A stretch of DNA of 64,000 nucleotides from Paraflavitalea pollutisoli (GCF_029360705.1 NZ_JARKMX010000005.1:1-64000), one strand, 5' to 3'. Positions 42,824 through 51,712 are shown, numbered from the stretch's first letter. The notes: generated by a model not told the origin, from the sequence alone. Translations and numbers: made by a program.

Positions 42824-44101
42824 TTATATAGTTATCGATGGCGGCTGTTGTTGATTCCCAAACCGGAACGGAAAATGAGGACGCACGGCTCCTTTCCATT
42901 TACCAAACCAGCTTGTATTTTCCCGGTAATCCGCCACCTCAAAATGAATGGCCCCCTCGTGGTAATACACAGGGATCGATGTATCCCGAACAATGATCAG
43001 GGAAATATAATAAGAACCATCATTGAGGAACTGACCAGGGATCTGGCATTCACCTACCACTCGACCAGCCTCACAGATTATTGCCGTAGAAGCCACATCA
43101 AAGATGCACTCTCCTGCATAGTTATATAAGTGTAATCCGGCATTCAAGAGTGCTCCCGACATCCGGTTATCGATCAAGAACCGTACCGTCAACGGCGTGC
43201 GTATGTCGATGGTTTCCTGCCCCTCCAGAAATGCCGGGATCATTTCCACTGACAGGATACGTACAAACTCATTACCAGGCGCGGCTGCGGGATCATCCCA
43301 TTGCTGCACCAGGCGCTGTTGCTGCATGCTACCTATGTATTTGTCCACGACTTCCGTGGCAGTTCCAGATACAACCATCTGCCCTTGATGTAACCACATC
43401 GCGTGCTGGCATAAATGCCGCACGGCGGGCATTTGATGACTGACAAACAGGATGGTCCGTTCGCCATCGCGTGCCAGTTGCTGCATTTTATCGAGACATT
43501 TCTTTTGAAAGGAAGTATCACCTACCGCCAACACCTCATCCATGATCAGAATATCGGGCTCGAGGTGCGCAGCTACCGAAAATGCCAGTCGCACATACAT
43601 ACCGGAAGAGTACCGCTTTACCGGTGTATCGAGAAACTGCTCTATCCCCGAAAAGGCAACGATCTCGTCAAATCGCTGACGAATCTGCTGCTTGTCCATC
43701 CCCAACAGGTATCCGCTGATATAGATATTTTCCCTGCCCGAGAGCTCGGGATGAAATCCCGTTCCCACTTCCAATAGGCTACCAACTGTTCCCCGACCGC
43801 GAACCACGCCTTTTGTAGGTTGTATGATGCGTGTAATGATCTTAAGCAAAGTAGACTTGCCGGCGCCGTTGTCTCCCACAATACCCCAAACCTCTCCCTG
43901 GCGAATATCAAAGTTGATGTCTTTCAGGGCCCATAAATTTGGCGCATCGCCTCGTCCCCGCTCCTGAAAGAACGAGGAACGGCCAGCACGGGAAACGCTC
44001 GACCACCAGCGTTGTACATCCTGCCGCAGCGAGCCCGTACCCACGGTGCCCAGGCGGTATAATTTAGAGACCTGTGAAGCCTGAATAACGATTTTACTCA
44101 T
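42824..44101 (-). CDS. wzt: Polysaccharide ABC transporter ATP-binding protein (Wzt-like)
   Basis: This 425-aa ABC ATPase has Walker A GDNGAGKST (about residue 77), signature YSSGMYVRLAFSVAAHL and Walker B ILIMDEVLAVGD. A C-terminal beta-sandwich of about 170 residues (about 250-425: VRILSVEMIPAF, LTVRFLIDN, GLHLYNYAGECIFDV) matches the carbohydrate-binding domain of Wzt, which reads the non-reducing-end cap of the exported glycan. The N-terminal 40 residues before the ABC core are longer than in simple ATPases. It overlaps the permease gene by 4 nt. Together they export a lipid-linked O-antigen or similar polymer. Confidence 0.92.
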   Translation of the reverse strand: MSKIVIQASQVSKLYRLGTVGTGSLRQDVQRWWSSVSRAGRSSFFQERGRGDAPNLWALKDINFDIRQGEVWGIVGDNGAGKSTLLKIITRIIQPTKGVVRGRGTVGSLLEVGTGFHPELSGRENIYISGYLLGMDKQQIRQRFDEIVAFSGIEQFLDTPVKRYSSGMYVRLAFSVAAHLEPDILIMDEVLAVGDTSFQKKCLDKMQQLARDGERTILFVSHQMPAVRHLCQHAMWLHQGQMVVSGTATEVVDKYIGSMQQQRLVQQWDDPAAAPGNEFVRILSVEMIPAFLEGQETIDIRTPLTVRFLIDNRMSGALLNAGLHLYNYAGECIFDVASTAIICEAGRVVGECQIPGQFLNDGSYYISLIIVRDTSIPVYYHEGAIHFEVADYRENTSWFGKWKGAVRPHFPFRFGNQQQPPSITI

Positions 44102-44961
44102 ACCACATCGATAAGCTTTGCTGCCAGTTTATTGAACCAGGCTAATGCAAACAATAAAAACAATGTAATGAATACAACACTATAGATCAGATCGCCGGGT
44201 GTAAATAGTCCTTGCCCCAATAACCCATACCGGAATACTTCAAATACCGCGCTAAGCGGGTTGATGCGTACCAGCCAGCGCAGGCCTTCAGGCACCATCG
44301 CTGCCGGATATATTACCGGAGTTATAAACATGGCGAGCCGAATACCCAGGTGAACGATATTCGACAGATCACGATAGCGGGCCGTGGCAATGGAAAATAT
44401 AAGCCCCATAGCAAGCGAAAAGGCCGCCGTCAGCAACACAGCCGGCAATACAAAGAACAGCCAGGCATTAAACGCAAATTCGAAACGCCCGGTTATCCCG
44501 TAGAAAAAGAGAACGCCAATCAGTAAAAAAAACTGGATGGCAAACCTGGCCAGGTGCGTTCCTCCGATCGACAAAGGGATGATCACCCTGGGGAAATATA
44601 CCTTAGTGAATAGATAGCTATAGTGAGTAAAAATGAACGCTGTGCCGGTAAATAGGTCATTGCAAAGACCCCAGAGCAAGATGCCGCTTAAAAAAAACAA
44701 GACAGGGGGAACAGTACCAGTATCTACCGCCATCCACCTGCCAAACACCAGAACATATACGACCAATGTCAGTACAGGCTGCAACACTACCCAAAGTGGC
44801 CCCAGCATCGTTTGCTGATAATTGACCAGGAATTCTCGCCGGATCAATCTGCCTAATAAATGGCGGAACGACCATAACTGACGAAGATCCACAATGCCCC
44901 ATCGGGCCCGGTGGTCAATTTCCCATTCCCAGTGATCGTTGGTACCCGGATCTGCGGCCAT
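44098..44961 (-). CDS. wzm: Polysaccharide ABC transporter permease (Wzm-like)
   Basis: This 287-aa permease of the ABC-2 type has six membrane helices. The amphipathic N-terminus WSFRHLLGRLIRREFLVNYQ and the block LGPLWVVLQPVLTLVVYVLVF are characteristic of Wzm/KpsM proteins, as is the final IDVV after a helix. It is the first gene of the operon and pairs with the Wzt-like ATPase. The start ATG at 44961 lies 132 nt from the divergent M14 gene, where promoters for both must lie. Confidence 0.9.
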   Translation of the reverse strand: MAADPGTNDHWEWEIDHRARWGIVDLRQLWSFRHLLGRLIRREFLVNYQQTMLGPLWVVLQPVLTLVVYVLVFGRWMAVDTGTVPPVLFFLSGILLWGLCNDLFTGTAFIFTHYSYLFTKVYFPRVIIPLSIGGTHLARFAIQFFLLIGVLFFYGITGRFEFAFNAWLFFVLPAVLLTAAFSLAMGLIFSIATARYRDLSNIVHLGIRLAMFITPVIYPAAMVPEGLRWLVRINPLSAVFEVFRYGLLGQGLFTPGDLIYSVVFITLFLLFALAWFNKLAAKLIDVV

Positions 44962-45093
44962 GTGTTAATATTAAGGATAAAGATAATGAACGATTGCCGG
45001 TCATCCTACAACGACCGAAATAAACGGAAATAAGACCTGCACAGCGACCCCTTTCGGGAACACTGCCTTATTTTTATGCCTTAAGTCACAACA

Positions 45094-46824
45094 ATGAGAA
45101 ACGTTTTACTGATCCTTTTAGCCTTGTTCCCTGCCCTGCTACCGGCCCAGACCATCACTACCCGGTACGAACAATCCAATCACCTGGAAACGCCCACCTA
45201 CGAAGAAGCCATCAGCTGGTGGAAAATGATGGATACACGTTTTGCGAATATCAAAATGCTCACTATGGGGCCCACAGATGCCGGCTATCCCCTGCACCTG
45301 GTCATCGTGAGCGCCGATAAGGATGTAGATATCGCCAGCCTCAAAAAGAAAGACCGCCGCGTGATACTCATCAACAACGGCATTCACCCCGGCGAACCTG
45401 ATGGTATCGACGCCAGCATGCTGCTCGTACGCGATATCGTCACCAACAAGAAAACCCTGCCCGCCAATGTCGTGCTCGCGATCATCCCTGTGTACAATAT
45501 TGGCGGCTGCCTCAACCGCAGCGCTTTTTACCGCGTGGATCAAAACGGTCCGGCCGAATTCGGTTTCCGCGGCAATTCACAAAACCTCGACCTCAACCGC
45601 GACTTCATCAAGTCCGACTCGCGCGAAGCCAGGTCTTTCGCCGAGATCTTCCATCTCTGTGATCCCGATGTATTCATCGACAACCACGTGAGCAACGGCG
45701 CCGACTACCAACACGTGATGACCTTGCTGTCGTCACAGCACAGCAAACTCGGTGGCGCGATGGGCGAATACCTTCACAAACAATTTGAGCCGGGCATCTA
45801 TGGCCTTATGCAGCAAAAAGGCTATCACCTGGTTCCTTATGTAAGTTTTGGCGGCGCCACACCCGATGCAGGCCTTACCGCTTATTTCGACGGTCCCCGC
45901 TACAGCAGCGGTTACGCAACGCTCTGGCATACCTTCGCATTCGTACCTGAAACGCATATGCTGAAATCATACGAACAACGCGTGCAGTCGACCTATGCCC
46001 TGATGGAAAGCTTTATCGCCTTCACGGCTACCAACAGCAACGCCATCAAACAGCTGCGTGAGCGAACCAAAGCTGCCGTCAAACAGCAAACCGATTTCCC
46101 GGTGAGTTGGGCACTCAACCGCAACCAGATCGACACTGTCACCTTCACCGGTTATGAAGCCGGCCGTAAACCCAGTGACGTTTCGGGACTACCCCGCCTC
46201 TATTACGACCGCACAAAGCCCTATACCAAAGAGCTCAAATACTACAACTACTTCGACGCGAAAACCACCATTAAGAAGCCATCCGCGTACATTGTACCAC
46301 AAGGCTGGTGGAAAGTGATCGACCTGCTGAAGATCAATAAGGTGCAGATGAAGCCCCTGAGCAGCGACACCACCATCGAAGTAGAAGTATACCGCATAGA
46401 AGATTACAAGTCATCCCCACGCCCTTATGAGATGCACCACCTCAATAGCGATGTTAAGGTGAGCACCACACTGCAACCAGTTAAATTCCGCAAGGGTGAC
46501 TTCTACATCCCCATGAACCAGGTAGCCAACCGCTTCCTGGTGGAAGTGCTGGAGCCACAGGCAGACGACTCTTATTTTGCCTGGAATTATTTCGATGGCA
46601 TACTGGGACAGAAAGAAGGATTCAGCGGCTACGCGTTTGAGGACATTGCCGCCCAATACCTGAAAGAACATCCGGAGGTACGTACCAAACTGGAAGAACG
46701 CAAAGCAACGGATACAACCCTGGCCAAAAGCGCCAGCACTCAACTCGACTTTGTGTACAGGAACTCCCCGTATTACGAACCGGCCCACATGCGGTATCCT
46801 ATTTACAGAGTTGTTAAAAACTAA
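45094..46824 (+). CDS. M14 family zinc carboxypeptidase
   Basis: This 576-aa secreted metallocarboxypeptidase has a signal peptide to about residue 19 (LLPAQ). The M14 domain (about 30-320) has zinc ligands His98 and Glu101 (GIHPGEPDG) and His198 (DNHVSNG), substrate-binding LDLNRDF, and catalytic Glu286 (VPETHML). A C-terminal beta-rich region of about 250 residues follows. It probably removes C-terminal residues from peptides in the periplasm or outside. A TATTTTTA box about 20 nt upstream may serve as the -7 element. A strong terminator follows. Confidence 0.9.
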   Translation: MRNVLLILLALFPALLPAQTITTRYEQSNHLETPTYEEAISWWKMMDTRFANIKMLTMGPTDAGYPLHLVIVSADKDVDIASLKKKDRRVILINNGIHPGEPDGIDASMLLVRDIVTNKKTLPANVVLAIIPVYNIGGCLNRSAFYRVDQNGPAEFGFRGNSQNLDLNRDFIKSDSREARSFAEIFHLCDPDVFIDNHVSNGADYQHVMTLLSSQHSKLGGAMGEYLHKQFEPGIYGLMQQKGYHLVPYVSFGGATPDAGLTAYFDGPRYSSGYATLWHTFAFVPETHMLKSYEQRVQSTYALMESFIAFTATNSNAIKQLRERTKAAVKQQTDFPVSWALNRNQIDTVTFTGYEAGRKPSDVSGLPRLYYDRTKPYTKELKYYNYFDAKTTIKKPSAYIVPQGWWKVIDLLKINKVQMKPLSSDTTIEVEVYRIEDYKSSPRPYEMHHLNSDVKVSTTLQPVKFRKGDFYIPMNQVANRFLVEVLEPQADDSYFAWNYFDGILGQKEGFSGYAFEDIAAQYLKEHPEVRTKLEERKATDTTLAKSASTQLDFVYRNSPYYEPAHMRYPIYRVVKN

Positions 46825-46870
46825 CCGGCGCGGTTGTCCGCTACAAAATTCGATCGTACCTTAAACAGCG

Positions 46871-46906
46871 TAAACCGCGGGCAGGCCGCCCGCGGTTTAC
46901 TTTTTC
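46871..46906 (+). terminator. Terminator of the M14 peptidase gene
   Basis: A 12-bp perfect stem TAAACCGCGGGC-AGGCC-GCCCGCGGTTTA is followed by CTTTTTC. It separates the gene from the YwqK/TonB protein gene, 16 nt further on. Confidence 0.88.
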
Positions 46907-46922
46907 ATCGAACCCGATCCTT

Positions 46923-48029
46923 ATGGCCCGTTTATACACTGTCATCATTTTATTCTTCAGCTTACCCGTCGCTGCCCAGAAAAAGCAGCCAGACACGGTG
47001 CGCAAATACCTCACCAGCGACCTGCATTTTACCACCAGGGCCAATATGGACTTCCCTGCGCTCGCCATCCGGCAGCCGGAAGACCGCTGGCTGTTGGTAT
47101 CGGCTTATCGCGATACCAATGTATTGCTGCGCGCCTGGTTTCGCGATGAAGCACTGACCATTAAAGAAGGTCCATTCGTGCTGTATCATCCTAAACGCAT
47201 CAAAGCCATAGAAGGTACTTATATAGATAATGTAAGGCAGGGACTTTGGAAAGCCTGGCATCCTAACGGACAGCTGAAAGATTCCGGTGCCATACTCAAC
47301 AACTACCTGGTAGGTCGCTGGTATAGCTGGAATGACTCGGGCAAACTGCAATCCATCACCAGTTACCTGCATCCTGATAGCATACCTGGCTTAATCGTCG
47401 CTGAGTTCGATCCGAAAGACAAGTTCCGCTCCATTATGGCAGGCGATAAAACCACCAGCATCCTCGACGGCCCAACGATTACTTTTCATTCCGACGGATC
47501 GCCGAAGGATTCCGGCCAATATGTAAAAGAAAGCAAAGAAGGGATCTGGAAAACCTGGAACAAAGGTGGCACACCCGAATCGATGGGCACGTATGTTCAT
47601 AACAGCCCGCAAGGTGAATGGGAATACTATCACCCGAACGGACAGCGTAGCACCCGTGAGGTATACGCCAACGGCAAGGTCGTCAAGCTGGATTGTTACG
47701 ATGAGCAGGGCAACTTCACCGGCAATGCCTGCCCTATCCAGAAACCTCCGGTAGCTCAGGGCAGGTTCCTGGATTTTGAAAAATACATGCTGGACAACAT
47801 CTTTTGGCCGACGGAGCTTAAAAGGTCGGACATTCAGGGCGACGTAACAGTCACTTTTACCATCAGCGCTACGGGCGAAATGAAGGATTTCAGGATCATT
47901 CGGTCGCCCCATGAGGCCATGAGCCGTGAAGTAACAGAATTCTTTAAAAAACAAAAATGGTCGCCTGCGGTGTCTCATAACCGCCTAATTGAATTTACCG
48001 TCAAGTACAATATCCCATTTTATCGGTGA
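46923..48029 (+). CDS. YwqK/MORN-repeat protein fused to a TonB C-terminal domain
   Basis: This 368-aa protein has a signal peptide (about 1-19). Six or so MORN-variant/YwqK repeats follow (GPFVLYHPKR, QGLWKAWHPNGQLKDSG, VGRWYSWNDSGKLQSI, EGIWKTWNKGGTPESMG, QGEWEYYHPNGQRSTREV) over about residues 75-255. A TonB C-terminal-like domain covers about 280-368 (IQGDVTVTFTISATGEMKDFRI, FFKKQKWSPAV). TonB_C without the membrane anchor and proline linker is unlikely to energise receptors and is probably used as a peptide- or wall-binding module. YwqK-type proteins are annotated as antitoxins in databases, but no toxin gene is adjacent. Confidence 0.8.
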   Translation: MARLYTVIILFFSLPVAAQKKQPDTVRKYLTSDLHFTTRANMDFPALAIRQPEDRWLLVSAYRDTNVLLRAWFRDEALTIKEGPFVLYHPKRIKAIEGTYIDNVRQGLWKAWHPNGQLKDSGAILNNYLVGRWYSWNDSGKLQSITSYLHPDSIPGLIVAEFDPKDKFRSIMAGDKTTSILDGPTITFHSDGSPKDSGQYVKESKEGIWKTWNKGGTPESMGTYVHNSPQGEWEYYHPNGQRSTREVYANGKVVKLDCYDEQGNFTGNACPIQKPPVAQGRFLDFEKYMLDNIFWPTELKRSDIQGDVTVTFTISATGEMKDFRIIRSPHEAMSREVTEFFKKQKWSPAVSHNRLIEFTVKYNIPFYR

Positions 48030-48196
48030 GAGTAGCGGAATTTAAACACCCTGTATCGGAACTTCCTCATATGTGTGTTTAACCCATATGGCAATAAAAG
48101 CCTGCTTACCCGCGACAACAGCTCACTGTTACCTGTAACTGAATTAGAACGGTATTAATTTTTTCTACCACACGTAGCAGATAATGACAGGTGGCG

Positions 48197-48204
48197 TAAC
48201 TTTG
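48197..48204 (+). promoter_or_regulatory. -7 promoter box of the second YwqK-like gene
   Basis: TAACTTTG matches TAnnTTTG and lies 24 nt before the ATG at 48228. The -33 element is unclear. Confidence 0.5.
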
Positions 48205-48227
48205 TTGTGTACCAGCTTGTCAATGTC

Positions 48228-49142
48228 ATGAAAACCTATTTACTCATACCAATGGTATGGGCATTACTTGTTGCAGCTTCTGCAAAGGCGCAACATGGTA
48301 TCATGCCTACTACCTCCAAGTCTGTACTGATCCCGATCGGGATCCATCCTTCGGGACATGTTATCACACCTATTGTTATCGACAAGAAACACCGCCACCA
48401 ATCTGCCATCATTGGTTTTAACGCCAGTGGCGATACGCTGTTCACAGGCGGTTATAAACGCGGACAACTCCATGGTACCTGGCAAAGCTGGTACCCCACC
48501 CACCAACTGTGCGACTCCGGCCGGCTTGTACACAATGTACCGGATGGCGAATGGAAAAGCTGGTATAGCAATGGACAACCACGCTCCATACGCACCTACA
48601 ATGCCTACCTGCTGCACCGCATCAAGAATGAAATTCCCCGACGTGGTGGCCGTGCTACCTTCTTTACGGTGACGGATATCGCCAAAACAGACCTGGCTTA
48701 TGCCTGGCAATTGCTGACCCCCGTTTATTCGTATGTAACACTGGCCAGCAAAGCGGCCAACCCACATATACCGACACCTCGTGCACTGGAAGATCGCGTA
48801 GAGCAAAATGTCGATAATAGCATCTTGCCTTACCTGCCTCCCTTCACGGAATGCATACACGATGGCCTTTACATGAACTATTATACGAATGGGCATGTAA
48901 AAGATTCTGGCTACTATAATAAAGGATTGCGGGAAGGTGTATGGGAAGAATGGATCAACGACGGCGCTATGCGCTCAACAGGTGTGTATCACAAAGGAGT
49001 ACGGCAAGACACCTGGAAATACTACTCCCCCACCGGCAGGATCGTTGGCGTAAAGACTTATAACCACAAAGGCAGGGAGATCAGCAGCAAGCGTATTGGC
49101 CCGCGCAATACGACCAACAGCGAACAAGCCAGCCTGGATTAA
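48228..49142 (+). CDS. Exported YwqK/MORN-repeat protein
   Basis: This 304-aa protein has a signal peptide (about 1-21, AKAQ). Two blocks of MORN-variant repeats are split by a non-repeat insert of about 80 residues: LFTGGYKRGQLHGTWQSWYP and PDGEWKSWYSNGQPRSI, then GLYMNYYTNGHVKDSGYY, EGVWEEWINDGAMRSTG and QDTWKYYSPTGRIVG. It lacks the TonB C-terminal domain of the preceding paralogue. The frame begins at 48207, but the ATG at 48228 starts the signal peptide. It is probably a separate transcript from its paralogue. The role is unknown. Confidence 0.75.
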   Translation: MKTYLLIPMVWALLVAASAKAQHGIMPTTSKSVLIPIGIHPSGHVITPIVIDKKHRHQSAIIGFNASGDTLFTGGYKRGQLHGTWQSWYPTHQLCDSGRLVHNVPDGEWKSWYSNGQPRSIRTYNAYLLHRIKNEIPRRGGRATFFTVTDIAKTDLAYAWQLLTPVYSYVTLASKAANPHIPTPRALEDRVEQNVDNSILPYLPPFTECIHDGLYMNYYTNGHVKDSGYYNKGLREGVWEEWINDGAMRSTGVYHKGVRQDTWKYYSPTGRIVGVKTYNHKGREISSKRIGPRNTTNSEQASLD

Positions 49143-49517
49143 AGACCGCACGCATCAGGAAGTAACCTGCACCAAAAAGTCAGGCAATGATCAATAACAC
49201 CCATTATTGATCACTGGGGTACCCTGTAGGAAAAATCAGGTGAACATGAAACAGTTGTAGTGGTGTAACAATCGCACGGCTAATCAAATGAGCACTGCCG
49301 GCAAAATATCCTCTCGCAGTAGATAGTATGGCAGATGAACAGTAGAGTACAAAGATCATCCAATAAACGCAGGAAAGCAGCCGCTTTTGAGTCAACGGCT
49401 GCTGAGCAGGTATGAGTGGTAGAAAAACGGCAACGATCCGTGACTTCCCGCGCAGCAGGTCATGCCAGGCCCGTTATCAACCAAGGCGTATGGGTACCAC
49501 GGAATAAAATTCACGCT
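49143..49517. other. Gene-free region with two inverted repeats
   Basis: A perfect 10-bp inverted repeat TGATCAATAA-CACCCA-TTATTGATCA lies at 49188-49213, and a 7-bp one (GCAGCCG/CGGCTGC) at 49377-49402. Neither has a T-tract, but the first is well placed to end the YwqK-like transcript. A 63-codon minus-strand frame (49204-49395) has no recognisable domain and overlaps the first palindrome, so it is not called. Confidence 0.45.
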
Positions 49518-49988
49518 TTACTCGTGCGCACCTGATTTCTCCCGCACTTTATAATTGCCTGGTACAGACCCGAACGACCGCACCAGCCGGTTCCACGAAT
49601 TGATCTGGCAAACCACTAGCGTCAGGTTAGCAATCTCCGCTTTAGAATAGTACTTATTCAACTCATCGTGAATACCATCACTGTGCTGCTCCTGGGGCAT
49701 GTGGGTCAACAACTCGGCAAATGCGAGTGCCGCCTGCTCTTGTGGTGTATAATAGGGTGTTTCCCGCCAGGCCGATACGGAGATCATGCGTAAAGGAGTT
49801 TCGCCTTCAGCAATCGCATCTTTGTAATGCATATCGAGACAATAAGCACAATTGTTGATCTGCGATACCCGGAATTTGATCAATGCGAGAAACTTATGAT
49901 CAAGCCCGCAACTGGCGATATACGTTTCCACGTTGGCCATTGTCTGGTACAACCCTGCTGGTAATGAAGCAAATGTGATCCTTTCCAT
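49518..49988 (-). CDS. Carboxymuconolactone decarboxylase family protein (AhpD-like)
   Basis: This 156-aa all-helical protein has the redox motif CAYCLDMH (Cys47, Cys50, His54) of AhpD-like members and the downstream ALAFAELLTH and INSWNRLVRSFG segments. It probably reduces peroxides or acts as a peroxidase-type redox partner; true carboxymuconolactone decarboxylases lack the CxxC. The frame extends to 50045, but the ATG at 49988 (MERITFASLPAGLYQ) is the usual start. The ECF41 sigma gene ends 67 nt upstream on the same strand. Such CxxC proteins are the standard partners and targets of ECF41. Confidence 0.88.
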   Translation of the reverse strand: MERITFASLPAGLYQTMANVETYIASCGLDHKFLALIKFRVSQINNCAYCLDMHYKDAIAEGETPLRMISVSAWRETPYYTPQEQAALAFAELLTHMPQEQHSDGIHDELNKYYSKAEIANLTLVVCQINSWNRLVRSFGSVPGNYKVREKSGAHE

Positions 49989-50055
49989 AACTATTGTTTT
50001 ACTGTTTATAAATAGAAAACAAAGCAGGGAAAGAAAACGTGACAAAAACGGGAAA

Positions 50056-50886
50056 CTATTTTTGGAGGAGGCGCAGTTTATCCGGATTGCGCATGAAGTA
50101 AAAGTGCTCTACCCGGTCATTCTCTATGGATAGGACCATGCAGGTAACCAATTGATCGCCGTGATAATACAAAATAGCTGGCTCGTGGTTGATCTGCCGT
50201 ACTTCGGCACGCAGTACCCGATACGTTTTGTTATAAACACCCTGTAAGAAAGTAGTGACCCTGTGCATACCCAGCAGCGGGCGAGTGGTCGCCACCGCCT
50301 TACCTCCACCATCCGAGATCAGGGTGATCTCGTCATGCAGGAATTGCTCCAGCTGCTTTGCATCGCCCAGTTGAATAACGGTCAGGTATTTATTGACAAA
50401 ATCTGCTGGCACCGGATGTTTCGTGATCTTCTCGCCCTTGTGTAGCTGTTCTTTGGCACGACTGAGCAGCTTGCGGGAGTTATCGGTAGAGATGTCGAGC
50501 ACCGCGGCAATTTCCTCATGGTCATAATCGAAAGCTTCCTTCAGGATAAACACCGCCCGCTGTTTTACATTTAATTTTTCGAGCAGCACCATCAGGGAAT
50601 AGGAAAGTACTTCTTCCTGTACAATGCCCGCATCGGCACGCTCGGTGGCAACGGGCTCGGGCAACCAGGGCCCCGGGTACTCGCTGATGGTTTTCTGCTG
50701 TCGCTTCTTGGCATTGATGGCCAGGTTGATGACCGTTCGGATGAGGTAGTTCTTCTTGTCTTCAATGCGGTCACTGTCGACCGGGATGAACTTCAGGAAA
50801 GCATCCTGCACAATATCCCGAGCTTCTTCGAGCGAGCCGGTGATATTGTAGGCATACGTCGTCAACAGTGGGCGCCATTCATTCAT
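50056..50886 (-). CDS. ECF41-type RNA polymerase sigma factor
   Basis: This 276-aa protein has sigma region 2 (SLEEARDIVQDAFLKF) and region 4 (YDHEEIAAVLDISTDNSRKLLSRAKEQLHKG). A C-terminal SnoaL-like domain of about 110 residues follows (KYLTVIQLGDAKQLEQFLHD) and ends with RNPDKLRLL, the NPDKL signature of ECF41. The extension regulates activity in place of an anti-sigma factor. The frame opens at a TTG at 50910, but that codon lies inside the -7 box, so the ATG at 50886 (MNEWRPLLTTYAYN) is the start. The CMD-family gene downstream is its expected target. Confidence 0.92.
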   Translation of the reverse strand: MNEWRPLLTTYAYNITGSLEEARDIVQDAFLKFIPVDSDRIEDKKNYLIRTVINLAINAKKRQQKTISEYPGPWLPEPVATERADAGIVQEEVLSYSLMVLLEKLNVKQRAVFILKEAFDYDHEEIAAVLDISTDNSRKLLSRAKEQLHKGEKITKHPVPADFVNKYLTVIQLGDAKQLEQFLHDEITLISDGGGKAVATTRPLLGMHRVTTFLQGVYNKTYRVLRAEVRQINHEPAILYYHGDQLVTCMVLSIENDRVEHFYFMRNPDKLRLLQK

Positions 50887-50907
50887 AAACAAGACATCGA
50901 TGGGGTG

Positions 50908-50915
50908 CAAAGGTA
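50908..50915 (-). promoter_or_regulatory. -7 promoter box of the ECF41 gene
   Basis: The minus strand reads TACCTTTG, an exact TAnnTTTG match, giving a leader of about 15-20 nt. It could be the housekeeping promoter of the gene or, less likely, an ECF41 site. Confidence 0.6.
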
Positions 50916-50920
50916 AGACA

Positions 50921-50950
50921 AAGAAAAAGGCAGGGAGTCAAATCCCTGCC
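50921..50950 (-). terminator. Terminator of the unknown signal-anchored protein gene
   Basis: A perfect 8-bp stem GGCAGGGA-GTCAAA-TCCCTGCC (50929-50950) is followed on the minus strand by TTTTTCTTTG. The terminator runs directly into the promoter region of the ECF41 gene, so the two signals are nested. Confidence 0.75.
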
Positions 50951-50992
50951 TGTGTATCATTTCTAACCAAACGCAATAATAGACGCCGGCAA

Positions 50993-51595
50993 TTACGGTC
51001 GCGATAGATTGGCGTAGCTCACCTCGAAGTTCTTGAAGCTCCCCTTGACGGAGAATTTCTTGTCGGTCGCATAATCGGCCGCATTGGTACCGGTAAACTC
51101 ATACGTGCCTGTCAGTAAGGCACTATGATCGGCCGCATTGACTACAATGTTGGTTAAGGTGACGTTACCTGTTTCTGAATCGCCCGCCAGGTCTGCCGGA
51201 TTTTGTTCGCCCGGATCGTTGCCATCCTCCGCCAATGTGACGAAGCTTACCAACACACAGCCATCCTGCTGGTGCTGGTCCATTTGTTTCTCCTGCGTAG
51301 TCAATATGTATTTGCCAGGCTTGAAAGTGGCCAACGGGTGGAAGTTGAATTGCAGCCGGAAAGAACGCTTGCCCGCGAGGTGCTCGCCGGAGAAATAAAG
51401 CATGGCTTTGTTATCTGCACTGAGCATGGCAGAACCATCGCGCTTGGTGCACACATATTGCTTGCCTTTGTATTCGATGACGAATGTTCCACCCCCACGC
51501 CGGGTATGATGCCGTGGTGGGGTCAGAAAAGAAGTACCAATGACCAATATGCCAATAATGGCTACAGAGATCCTTAATAATCTTTTGGGTTTCAT
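50993..51595 (-). CDS. Signal-anchored protein of unknown function
   Basis: This 200-aa protein has an N-terminal signal or anchor (about residues 8-25), a basic segment PPRHHTRRGGG and a beta-sandwich-like domain to the end (TFVIEYKGKQYVC, FRLQFNFHPLATFKPGKYIL, NVTLTNIVVNA, LLTGTYEFTGTNA, FSVKGSFKNFEVSY). The last strands resemble the DUF6252-like lipoprotein pattern, but I do not assign a family. Probably periplasmic. It is transcribed alone and ends in its own terminator. It lies between the A2M gene and the ECF41 gene on the same strand, with no evident link to either. Confidence 0.7.
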   Translation of the reverse strand: MKPKRLLRISVAIIGILVIGTSFLTPPRHHTRRGGGTFVIEYKGKQYVCTKRDGSAMLSADNKAMLYFSGEHLAGKRSFRLQFNFHPLATFKPGKYILTTQEKQMDQHQQDGCVLVSFVTLAEDGNDPGEQNPADLAGDSETGNVTLTNIVVNAADHSALLTGTYEFTGTNAADYATDKKFSVKGSFKNFEVSYANLSRP

Positions 51596-51712
51596 GTGTT
51601 AGATTTTACTGTTTTGAATTTCGATGGCTTGGTACAGTGGTAAAGAACCGGGGCCACTTACCGCAGCGGTCAGCTGTGGAAGAGGCCCCGATAAAACAAG
51701 ATTCGGTACTAT

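Noticed and set aside
46923-49142. YwqK-family pair considered as antitoxins of a toxin-antitoxin system
   Set aside because: No toxin gene is adjacent, both proteins have signal peptides, and one carries a TonB C-terminal domain.
49204-49395. 63-codon minus-strand frame, partly hydrophobic
   Set aside because: It overlaps a perfect palindrome at the end of the neighbouring gene, has no ribosome-binding site and has no recognisable domain.
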